From Acidobacteriota bacterium (lineage in GTDB: Bacteria; Acidobacteriota; Blastocatellia; Pyrinomonadales; Pyrinomonadaceae): 64,000 bases of DNA. This document shows, piece after piece, positions 11,601 through 18,442 of the stretch (position 1 is the stretch's first letter; every line of letters starts with the position of its first letter). Both the position numbers and the translations under genes were made by a program. Location of the stretch: contig JAIVJV010000009.1 in the NCBI GenBank assembly GCA_020199835.1, forward strand, positions 310,001-374,000. Reading direction: 5' to 3'. The notes beneath the pieces were generated by a model. It saw only the letters and a program-made list of their open reading frames with translations. It was not told the DNA's origin and ran no database searches.

Positions 11601-14600
11601 TTGCTCGTCGACGGCCAGGTAAGCGACGTCTTTGACAAGGCATACAGACGGCTGCTGCATTCGCGCGCCTACGAAGTCAGGCACTTGCAGGAACCGAAAC
11701 CGCTTCTCGGCGAAAGCATCGGCACAAACGTCGCCACCTGGGTTCCACAGTTGCTCGCTGCAACTCCGAGCGCGCTCGTCGCGGAAGCACGAGCAAATAT
11801 CGAAGCACGTCCACTGCTCTACTTGCTGATACGGCAAGCGCTCTTGACGCAGTTCCGTGAAGCAACGCTGCGAATCCTCGCGACGGAACACATGCTTACC
11901 GATGAAGCGCGGCGGCTCGCATCATCGTCTGACGAGTTTCTGGTCAGCACGTTATCGAAAGACTTCGCTGTAACGCAGTGGAACTACGTGTTCGCGGCGC
12001 TCAGTGAACTGGACGGGCGCTTCGGGATCACGTTTCCCGCGGGTGCCGGAGATTTTTACACCTATCTCCGAACGGGTGTGGAAAAACCCATGGCTGCGTA
12101 TCTCGAGAATCGCGGCGACAATGCCGTGTTTCGCGGTTTCCCCGGCCGTAACCGGCATACACCGTTTGTGCAGGCGCTCACCGCTCATGCTTCCGACACT
12201 CAGCGCCTCGCGCAAATCCCGGTCAATCGTTTGGACCAACTGCTGTTCGAGCATCTCGACGTGGTGAGTTACCGTCTCGATGCGTGGCTGACAGGGCTTG
12301 CGGCGCAGCGGCTTGCGGAGATGAGAGATGCCGCTCCACGCGGAGTTTATATAGGAGCTTACGGATGGATCGAGGATCTCCGGCCCGATGCTGCGCACCC
12401 ATTGGCGAGCAACGTTCCCGCGGCGTTGATCTCCGATGCCAAACCCATTCACGTCGACTTGGAGAACCAGGGATTCATCCACGCGCCTTCTCTTAACCAT
12501 GCCGTCACTGCGGCTATTTTGCGCAGCGGGTATTTATCGGAAGCGGCCCAGCCCGACGTAGAGAATCGAATGGCTGTCAACTTATCTTCGCGGCGTGTTC
12601 GGCTCGCGCTCGCATTGATCGAAGGTGTGCGGGCCGGGAACGATCTTGGCTCCTTGCTCGGTTATCAATTTGAACGGTTCCTTCACGAGGCATACGCAAC
12701 AGAAGGCGTGACCCTTGACGATCTGATTGCGCCGTTGCGACGCGCGTTTCCTTCGACAATTCCGGTCGATGAAAATCTGTCGCCCGATGCCACTCGTCAG
12801 ATCGTCGTAGACGGGCTCGCGCTCCATCAAACTGTGCAGGCATGGGTGCAGGAGAATGCCGTCAACATAGCTCCCGGAGACACGCTCTTTACTATCCTTC
12901 ACGATCAGGGTCGCTACTCCCTGTACCCCTTTGGTCTTCAGGACAATAACGGTCAGGCGCTTTTGCCGCCGACGACGAATGAGACCGGGCGCCGTCGATT
13001 GGACGGGCTGCTGCGTGCGCTCGATAGCCTAGCGGACGCTGTTGACGCGATCGGCGATCTCGTCATCTCGGAAGGCGTCTATCAGATCGCGCAGGGAAAT
13101 CATGTACGCGCGGCGGCCGCAGTGTCCGGCCTGGCCCAGGGGAAAGCGCCGCCTCGTCCGGAAATCGTAGATACACCACGAACCGGAACTCTCGTGTCGC
13201 AGAGATTGTTTCTGCAAATTCCGCCGGTAGACGCTCTGGCAGGCACACTGCCGCAGGGCTGGCGTGGCTTACCCGAAACTCCACGAGCCGTAGCTGAACC
13301 GTCACTCAACAACTGGCTCGGCACGTTGATTGGACCACCCGAAAATTTGCGGATGCGCATCGTCGATCGCGACGGAGTGTTAATCCGGCAGGTGTCAGCA
13401 GCCGATCTCGGAATGCAACCCGTAGATCTACTGTCGCTATCAGGGCCCGGCCTCGAAGAACGAATGGGTGAATTAGCATCACGCGTGCTCGACGTTGAAA
13501 GACCGGGTGACGTGGATGACGACAATCCGCCTGCCACGCTGCGCCTTGAGTTGCAGCGAGATGCCGCATGGGACCTGGACGTAAAGAGCTTCGTCGAGAT
13601 CGCGCCATTGCTCGAAAGCGTGTGGGAACTTTTGACGCGAGGCCGTCCCGCAACATCACACGATTGGGTTTTAGAAGAAACGACAACGGACGGCGGCGCT
13701 TTGTTGCCGGGTTCGATGGACGACGAACTCTCCACGCGTGTAAGTGCGTCACTCGACGCCCTGAAAGCGATCGGCGTTGTCCTGCTCAAGCTTCTCAGCG
13801 ACGACGTCGACGACGACCCTGCACTGCTGTCGGGAGATCCACGTGCCTACTTGCTGAGCAAGGCTGATGTCTACCTGACGACCGTAGATGGGCGTCGTGA
13901 GTTTAAAGACATCGATGCGATTTGGGCGCGACGCAATGCCTTCATCGATACACTCAAGCAGGTTGCGGCTTTTGGCATTACGCAGGTTGATCCTCCGGTG
14001 ACTTTTCCGTCTCGCCAAGAGGTTCTGCACGAGTTGTTCGACAAACTCGAAGCAGCGTTTATCGAGGTCGCAACCCGCGTCCAGCGCGCGAACAAGCAGA
14101 TGGCCGAGTTGCCGGCAACAGGACCACGCACGAGTGCCCTGACCGCGGCAGCCAAAACCATCTTCGGTGAAGCATTCGTGATCCTGCCTCACTTCAACTT
14201 GCGCAACGCGGATACGATCGCAAACTCGTTTGCCGCGAAACTTGGACCAGCAAACGATCCGACACTTGACGGATGGCTGCTTGGCGTTGCCGCAGTGCGC
14301 GCAAACGCCGCTCGCCTCGCGCGCGTAGTCACGCTCGCCGATGCGTTTGGAACAGTCGCGTTGCGTGGCGTGCCCGCGCAGCTCCCACATGTCGATGGCG
14401 ATCCGTGGTTCGGCACGGAGTTGCCGCCAGCCTTTGAAGCGGCTTCCGATCGACTCTCGCTGGTGGCCTTCGGCGCTGATGCGCTCGACACCAATGGTGG
14501 GGCGAGCGTCGGAATACTTGTGGACCAGTGGACCGAAATCATTCCGTCGAGTGAGGAGACAACCGGCGTTGCGGTTCATTACGACCAACCCGATTCAATG

Positions 14601-14876
14601 CCGCCGCAATGTCTTCTCCTGGCTGTCCCTCCGGAGCGTCGTGGCAAGTGGCGTTGGGAAGATCTTGTGGTGACTCTGCACGAGACGCTCGAACTCGCGA
14701 AGAACCGCGCAGTCGAACTGGAGCATTTGCACGATGACCTTTACGGACAGATCCTGCCCGGCATCACCGGTGAACTTGTACCTGTCGACCTGCCTGGCGT
14801 TGGCGAAATCCCTGATAGTCGCGTGATTCTCGACTTCGGACAAAACAATCCGGCCCCGGCGCCTGGGCCTGGTTAA
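8637..14876 (+). CDS. Very large protein of unknown function (2079 aa)
   Basis: The frame is open from 8367, but the ATG at 8637 that overlaps the upstream stop (ATGA) is the better start, giving 2079 residues. The first 400 or so residues after the N-terminal motif LLWPIRIETRF are strongly helical and probably coiled coil (runs of Ala, Arg, Glu and Leu in heptad-like order). Later segments include PHRFVVV, VGPQPYGVLPTTAF, GSLLGYQFERFLHE and, near the C-terminus, VHYDQPDSMPPQCLLLAVPP. I recall these as conserved in uncharacterised giant proteins of other phyla. The last residues are Pro/Gly/Ala only (APAPGPG). There is no signal peptide, TM segment or enzyme motif. A scaffold or shell role is inference. 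Confidence 0.75.
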   Translation: MTLTNIRADQRGNNVPLIDEIRNAVGALSDGTPFLLWPIRIETRFIQREVPRAPGPTAADTLIEHLNVAVGALDAIAKKDFATDLKGTVKAKKDFKRRVEVPLYDFLQQQLTTASNGTGQANKLLRDAAGGTEADAKTLNEIVKRGTAAIAGASQAIARLRSTHQREQFQKELARLQKLTAVIFNHIRARLIPTLAMVHNLRTREPLFRRAGRPRGEVLPLARLADSAVIFDRVRSGLEETILTLDAAVKAARRLDRTAQFAKQIIDATATATANLRAIALIPGDWKLQVNELATARRELVDRLATALERGAIGGGEATTRLATQGRELRASQAALEKAINEIRSDDKSLDREVAPGLRDAPFRLPVDTQTVNELWVRIFPDDIAIETHETRFTSIELESGQTFWRETIDAGGNDALLRGAWRVLCLKHGSNRAAWIALQTQPSDVNARDAKAGAEILDALTALDRRLDEVSASEPGRRLGALLRAGETALDKINATKSAPTLMLTRIGRKLETIRSKAAGMDAKARGLVEPEEQPLNRLEPVLAKLDRWLVEATKINAEREAPHIDFADVALKDGNWTSAPHSGVLPHRFVVVTANADRASHVVACEPVNPELKLGIDPDPANQATEQYALDANGNLVVGESIRWMVDFDEAIKNGMGVKIRITADEAREGFDRVYVLGVQTNNADAGRQNLERLIDNHHFGQNGLALVPIGTPTNNAESETAGYKSSDDPDESYAIERGAALFDPNATAAQAADGLRLARALGMDPAALAHVAHAGGHDVNEAFLVNRVLWPGTFGNYLEEFFGSLLPIETRDWIAEYSLAHVTARGLIPGLRVGPQPYGVLPTTAFSSYVPSTGPAVFPNAPATRAERRALFNRLLRDVLLRMQEDWTALRMARVKHAHSTGVTDFQQHFLDILGLESTSATSAYRLSLNCARRHPPVLPDDLLDFGVPRTATGATSTAAAYGPVALLDRFSNVFRDALQLGPGDLLVDGQVSDVFDKAYRRLLHSRAYEVRHLQEPKPLLGESIGTNVATWVPQLLAATPSALVAEARANIEARPLLYLLIRQALLTQFREATLRILATEHMLTDEARRLASSSDEFLVSTLSKDFAVTQWNYVFAALSELDGRFGITFPAGAGDFYTYLRTGVEKPMAAYLENRGDNAVFRGFPGRNRHTPFVQALTAHASDTQRLAQIPVNRLDQLLFEHLDVVSYRLDAWLTGLAAQRLAEMRDAAPRGVYIGAYGWIEDLRPDAAHPLASNVPAALISDAKPIHVDLENQGFIHAPSLNHAVTAAILRSGYLSEAAQPDVENRMAVNLSSRRVRLALALIEGVRAGNDLGSLLGYQFERFLHEAYATEGVTLDDLIAPLRRAFPSTIPVDENLSPDATRQIVVDGLALHQTVQAWVQENAVNIAPGDTLFTILHDQGRYSLYPFGLQDNNGQALLPPTTNETGRRRLDGLLRALDSLADAVDAIGDLVISEGVYQIAQGNHVRAAAAVSGLAQGKAPPRPEIVDTPRTGTLVSQRLFLQIPPVDALAGTLPQGWRGLPETPRAVAEPSLNNWLGTLIGPPENLRMRIVDRDGVLIRQVSAADLGMQPVDLLSLSGPGLEERMGELASRVLDVERPGDVDDDNPPATLRLELQRDAAWDLDVKSFVEIAPLLESVWELLTRGRPATSHDWVLEETTTDGGALLPGSMDDELSTRVSASLDALKAIGVVLLKLLSDDVDDDPALLSGDPRAYLLSKADVYLTTVDGRREFKDIDAIWARRNAFIDTLKQVAAFGITQVDPPVTFPSRQEVLHELFDKLEAAFIEVATRVQRANKQMAELPATGPRTSALTAAAKTIFGEAFVILPHFNLRNADTIANSFAAKLGPANDPTLDGWLLGVAAVRANAARLARVVTLADAFGTVALRGVPAQLPHVDGDPWFGTELPPAFEAASDRLSLVAFGADALDTNGGASVGILVDQWTEIIPSSEETTGVAVHYDQPDSMPPQCLLLAVPPERRGKWRWEDLVVTLHETLELAKNRAVELEHLHDDLYGQILPGITGELVPVDLPGVGEIPDSRVILDFGQNNPAPAPGPG

Positions 14877-14888
14877 GAGGGAAGCGTA

Positions 14889-16745
14889 ATGAGCAATTCC
14901 GGAATCGGATGCGAGTCACTGAGAGTTTGGAGCCGGCTGGAGACGCGTGCGCGACGCGTCGACTTCGAAACGGCACTGCAAGCGCGCGTTCACGATCCAC
15001 TCTGGATGCTGGCGCGACAGTGGCAATTCGGCGAGTTCAAAGGAGAAGACAGCGGGTCTCCGATCACTGCGAAACTTGCTCGTCGCACAACGCCACTCTC
15101 CGGACTGCGCAGTGGCGCCGCAAATACAATCGAGAACTATTCAGGAGCAGTCCCCCTCGAGACAGCGGTTGAGAAACTGCCACTCAATTTCAGCGTTGTG
15201 GATCGGGCGCAAATGGGACGCCGTTTTCTCGCGCTGGCGGAGGCCGCAGCGAAGGATCTTCCGCAGGGCGCGCCTGCTTTCGACTTTGCCTCGTATCGCG
15301 GATTGTTTCGGCGGGTATTTCCGATCACCATCACACCGCTTAATGCGCAAGATCCCGCGGACGCGCTGTCCGTGGCCCAACGTCGAACTGACACTGCGGC
15401 GCATCGAATGCAACAGGCTCTTGCAGGCCGCTCGTTTGATGGGCTCGCGCTTGCATCCGCATTGCTGCGCGGTATTAGTTGGGCCAGTTTGCCCACTGAC
15501 CTCGCGCTTGGCGTGATTCCGCAACACGCCGATCTGTTTCTGGGGGCGTTCACTGCGTTCCGTGATTGGTTTGCGAAGTTGTATGCAATCCCGGCGGCTG
15601 CGGACAATGACGGCTGGAACAACGCGCAGCTTGAATACCAGTTTGCATGTTCTTTCCCTCATGATGCAGGTACGTCCCTCGTGCTTGGCGCCGACGACTA
15701 TGCGTCCGGACGGCTCGATTGGTACTCGTTCGATCAAGGCGCACCCGCTCCAAACGGACAAGTCGCAAGTACGACGGATGTCAGGACTGTGATTCCCTCG
15801 CCCGCCGAATTTGCCGGGATGCCGAACGCGCGCTGGTGGCAGTTTGAAGACGGCGCTGTCGACCTTGGCCACATTCGCGCCGAGTCGAGTGACGTAGCAA
15901 AGATCGCGGTTGCGGAGTTTGCCTTGTTGTTTGGGAATAACTGGTTCGTTATCCCTTGCAGGCAGCGCGTGGGCGTGCTGGCTGAAATCGAGGGCATCGT
16001 GATCACGGACGTCTTTGGTTGGCGAACGAGTGTTGCGCCGGCGATGGGCAGTTCTGCTGGTGTTTGGACACAGTGGGACTTTTTCAGTCTCGCTCCGCGC
16101 AGCAATGGACCAGCTTCCGAACCGCTCGGCCAGCACTTGTTGCTTCCGCCCACGCTCGGCCATGTCCTCGAAAGTGAACCTGTCGAATCGGCTGCGTTTG
16201 TTCGCGACGAGATGACGAATACCGTGTGGGCTGTCGAAACACGCGTTCACGACGGCCTGGGGAGTGGTTGTGACGGGGCGACGCGTGCGCGTCGGTTTCG
16301 CAACACGCTGGACTCGCTTGAACGCTCGCTCAGAAATGGCGACGCAGAACCTCCGGTTATAGATCCCGAAGCCGTCCTGCGTTATCGACTCGGCACGACG
16401 GTCGCCGAGAACTGGATCCCATTCGTTCCGGTACACAAACCACGCGACACGCGAGCGATCCGGCTACAACGAGCATCGATGCCGCGGTTTTTCCTCGACA
16501 GCATCGCGCCTATCCGGCCGCTTACGGGAATTCTTCGTTCGGGATTGCGTCACGACAACACGCAGGAACGTCCATATTTCATTAATGAAGAAGAAGTGAC
16601 GCGCGCGGGTGTCGTAGTTGAAGCGACGCTCCAGCGAGCGCGCTGGCAGAATGGTTCGACAGTCGTGTGGTACGGCCGGCGCAAGAAGAGCGGTCGTGGT
16701 GAAGTAGACAGCGGGCTGCGCTTTGACGTGATTGAACCTGTGTAA
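14889..16745 (+). CDS. Conserved protein of unknown function (618 aa) with DPLWMLARQWQ motif
   Basis: A GAGGGAAG motif precedes the ATG, 12 bp after the previous stop. The N-terminus carries a striking signature at residues 17-50 (RLETRARRVDFETAL, then HDPLWMLARQWQFGEF and GEDSGSP). A second one lies in the middle (RWWQFEDGAVDLGHI, then EFALLFGNNWFVIP and TDVFGWRT). From memory these recur in uncharacterised proteins that neighbour other giant ORFs of the same kind. Trp and Arg are unusually frequent. I see no enzyme motif, signal peptide or TM segment. This is the last gene of the giant cluster; the next gene is 156 bp away. Confidence 0.75.
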   Translation: MSNSGIGCESLRVWSRLETRARRVDFETALQARVHDPLWMLARQWQFGEFKGEDSGSPITAKLARRTTPLSGLRSGAANTIENYSGAVPLETAVEKLPLNFSVVDRAQMGRRFLALAEAAAKDLPQGAPAFDFASYRGLFRRVFPITITPLNAQDPADALSVAQRRTDTAAHRMQQALAGRSFDGLALASALLRGISWASLPTDLALGVIPQHADLFLGAFTAFRDWFAKLYAIPAAADNDGWNNAQLEYQFACSFPHDAGTSLVLGADDYASGRLDWYSFDQGAPAPNGQVASTTDVRTVIPSPAEFAGMPNARWWQFEDGAVDLGHIRAESSDVAKIAVAEFALLFGNNWFVIPCRQRVGVLAEIEGIVITDVFGWRTSVAPAMGSSAGVWTQWDFFSLAPRSNGPASEPLGQHLLLPPTLGHVLESEPVESAAFVRDEMTNTVWAVETRVHDGLGSGCDGATRARRFRNTLDSLERSLRNGDAEPPVIDPEAVLRYRLGTTVAENWIPFVPVHKPRDTRAIRLQRASMPRFFLDSIAPIRPLTGILRSGLRHDNTQERPYFINEEEVTRAGVVVEATLQRARWQNGSTVVWYGRRKKSGRGEVDSGLRFDVIEPV

Positions 16746-16811
16746 GATGTCGGGACAAGCTTTAGTTTGTCGGACATTAAGCGCTTGTGCTAATTTCATG
16801 GCTCCTTCGGA

Positions 16812-16835
16812 TGTGCATAGCACACCTGCTTTTTA
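16812..16835 (+). terminator. Weak hairpin plus T-run after the giant-gene cluster
   Basis: TGTGC-ATA-GCACA forms a perfect 5-bp stem with a 3-nt loop. It is followed after five bases by TTTTT. The stem is short, so this is a weak intrinsic terminator at best. Its position 66 bp after the last giant gene supports the role. Confidence 0.35.
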
Positions 16836-16901
16836 ATCAGGGACCGGATGAAATTCTGAACCGAAGGTAGTCCTCTCGGGTGAGCTCGCTAACTGTGAAG
16901 G

Positions 16902-17603
16902 GTGGATACTCGATTGCAGAAGGCGCGTTCTTCCCGAGAGGCACTTTTTCGAGCACCTGCTCGGCGCGTCATCCTGCTTACTGGTCTTGCCGGCTCGGGT
17001 AAGACACAACTCCTTAGTCAATTATCCAACCTCGGCGAACAGGCTATCGATCTCGAGCAGCTTGCCAACCACTCAGGCTCCGTGTTTGGTGGTCTTGGTC
17101 GATCGCCGCAACCGTCACACGACACATTCGAGCGGCTCGTTTGCGATGCGTGGTTGGCAGCCGATCCTGCAGCGCTGCTCTGGATCGAAGATGAAAGTCC
17201 TTTTATTGGAAGCGTGGGGTTGTCTTCGTCACTGGTTCAGACACTTCGCACTGCGCCGGCTGTCGAGGTGCGCGCAGTTAGACACGACCGAATAACAAGA
17301 CTTCTTCAACACTACGGCGCGATTCCACAATCAGATCTCGAAGCGGCGGTAAACAAATTGAGCCCTCGACTCGGTCGTCCTCTTTCAGAGCGTGCATTCG
17401 CAGCCATCAGAGCAAATCACCTGACAGACGCGATCGATATTCTCCTCGACTACTATGACGCTGCTTATCGCCACCGCATCGGTCGCGAAACTCGAACAGT
17501 CGTAACCACGTTTGACCCGCGCCGCGACGATCTGATGGAACTTGTTCGCGTCGCGCGGTTACAATACTCACCTCCAAAACTACAAGACGAGGCACTACCA
17601 TGA
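16902..17603 (+). CDS. SelU/MnmH-type P-loop domain protein lacking the rhodanese domain
   Basis: The 233-residue product matches the C-terminal nucleotide-binding half of tRNA 2-selenouridine synthase. It has a P-loop GLAGSGKT (residues 28-35), then DLEQLANHSGSVFG (50-63), QPSHDTFE, WIEDESPFIG (94-103) and the late LLDYYDAAY. Full-length SelU is about 360 residues and begins with a rhodanese domain holding the catalytic Cys; that domain is absent. An in-frame TGA at 16896-16898 lies just before the GTG start, so no longer form is possible. Split SelU proteins are known in archaea. The partner, and SelD, would have to be elsewhere in the genome. Alternatively it is a diverged kinase-like P-loop protein with another role. 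It overlaps the next gene by ATGA. Confidence 0.7.
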   Translation: MDTRLQKARSSREALFRAPARRVILLTGLAGSGKTQLLSQLSNLGEQAIDLEQLANHSGSVFGGLGRSPQPSHDTFERLVCDAWLAADPAALLWIEDESPFIGSVGLSSSLVQTLRTAPAVEVRAVRHDRITRLLQHYGAIPQSDLEAAVNKLSPRLGRPLSERAFAAIRANHLTDAIDILLDYYDAAYRHRIGRETRTVVTTFDPRRDDLMELVRVARLQYSPPKLQDEALP

Positions 17604-18244
17604 CCACACTCGAAAAAGAAGTACGCTTTTTGAAAGCTTACGCCGTCATCTCCACACTGGTTTTCGCCGTGCTCTTTCTGACCGCTTTCACAGCACAAAC
17701 CGGCAAGCAGAAGTTTGCGGAGATCGATGTCGAGCGCATCAACGTCGTGGAAAAGGACGGGAAATTGAGAATGGTCATCTCCAACAACGAACGGCAGCAC
17801 CCGGGCATCGTGAACGGAAAAATAATCGAGCGAAAAGGGCCGCGTCCGCCCGGAATGATCTTCTTCAATCACCTTGGCGACGAGATGGGTGGATTGATTT
17901 ACGGCGACAACGGCGGCAACGGGCATTTCGGTTCGCTGACGTGGGATAGAGTCAGGGGCGATCAAACGATCGGCTTCCGGCACCTCGAAGGTGACGATGG
18001 CAAATATCAAATGGGACTCGAGATGTGGCAGCAGCCCAACGTTCAAGAAAAGACAGATAAAAACGAATCGGCGACGAACCGTCTGTTCCTGGGTAAGTAT
18101 CGCGATAACTCAACCGTGCTATTGATGCGTGACATCAAAGGGAAGCCTCGCATCAGAATGCAGGTGGCGCCGGACGGAACGCCGCTGCTCGAGTTTCTCG
18201 ATGAAGCCGGTAAGGTTATTCAAAGCTTCCCCACACCAAAGTAG
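17600..18244 (+). CDS. Membrane-anchored protein of unknown function (214 aa)
   Basis: The start overlaps the stop of the SelU-like gene (ATGA), so the two are probably co-translated. Residues 12-33 form one hydrophobic segment (AYAVISTLVFAVLFLTAF) that works as a signal anchor, with the rest presumably outside the cytoplasm. The exported part is beta-rich with many Gly-Asp turns (GGLIYGDNGGNGHFGSLTW) and ends with the repeated pattern GKPRIRMQVAPDG / PLLEFLDEAGKVI. I recognise no family. It has no cysteines that would mark a lipoprotein. Its function, and why it is coupled to a P-loop protein, are unknown. Confidence 0.65.
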   Translation: MTTLEKEVRFLKAYAVISTLVFAVLFLTAFTAQTGKQKFAEIDVERINVVEKDGKLRMVISNNERQHPGIVNGKIIERKGPRPPGMIFFNHLGDEMGGLIYGDNGGNGHFGSLTWDRVRGDQTIGFRHLEGDDGKYQMGLEMWQQPNVQEKTDKNESATNRLFLGKYRDNSTVLLMRDIKGKPRIRMQVAPDGTPLLEFLDEAGKVIQSFPTPK

Positions 18245-18282
18245 CCCCAACGATTCGACCGCCGCGCCGCGTCGATCTCACG

Positions 18283-18311
18283 TTGACATGCCGTTAGCGT
18301 AGGCGTAGATT
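18283..18311 (+). promoter_or_regulatory. Sigma70-like promoter upstream of the TonB receptor
   Basis: A perfect -35 hexamer TTGACA (18283-18288) is followed, after exactly 17 bp, by TAGATT (18306-18311, four of six matches to TATAAT). It points to the receptor gene 132 bp downstream. The long leader between them holds two palindromes. Confidence 0.45.
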
Positions 18312-18361
18312 CCCCGTGCATTTTTTAGATGGCGGCTGACCTCTTCGCTGCCGATTTCCCG

Positions 18362-18380
18362 CAAGAGATCGTTTCTCTTG
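18362..18380 (+). repeat. Perfect inverted repeat in the TonB receptor leader (first)
   Basis: CAAGAGA-TCGTT-TCTCTTG is a 7-bp perfect stem with a 5-base centre, 63 bp before the receptor start. It could be a repressor operator or an RNA hairpin in the leader. No T-run follows. Confidence 0.4.
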
Positions 18381-18400
18381 TACCTCTATCCACGATCACC

Positions 18401-18419
18401 ATCATCGATCGACGATGAT
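18401..18419 (+). repeat. Perfect inverted repeat in the TonB receptor leader (second)
   Basis: ATCATCG-ATCGA-CGATGAT is again a 7-bp perfect stem with a 5-base centre, 39 bp downstream of the first repeat (centre to centre) and 24 bp before the start codon. Its sequence differs from the first. It overlaps the zone where ribosomes would load, so it could affect translation. Confidence 0.4.
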
Positions 18420-18442
18420 TAGATTGCTGAACACTCACCACA

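Noticed and set aside
13749..14588. Minus-strand open frame of 279 codons
   Set aside because: It is inside the 2079-residue gene in antisense, with no ribosome site and no recognisable protein features.
15141..16436. Long minus-strand open frame of 431 codons
   Set aside because: It lies wholly inside the 618-residue gene, has an Arg/Cys/His-rich composition typical of an antisense reading, and shows no motif.
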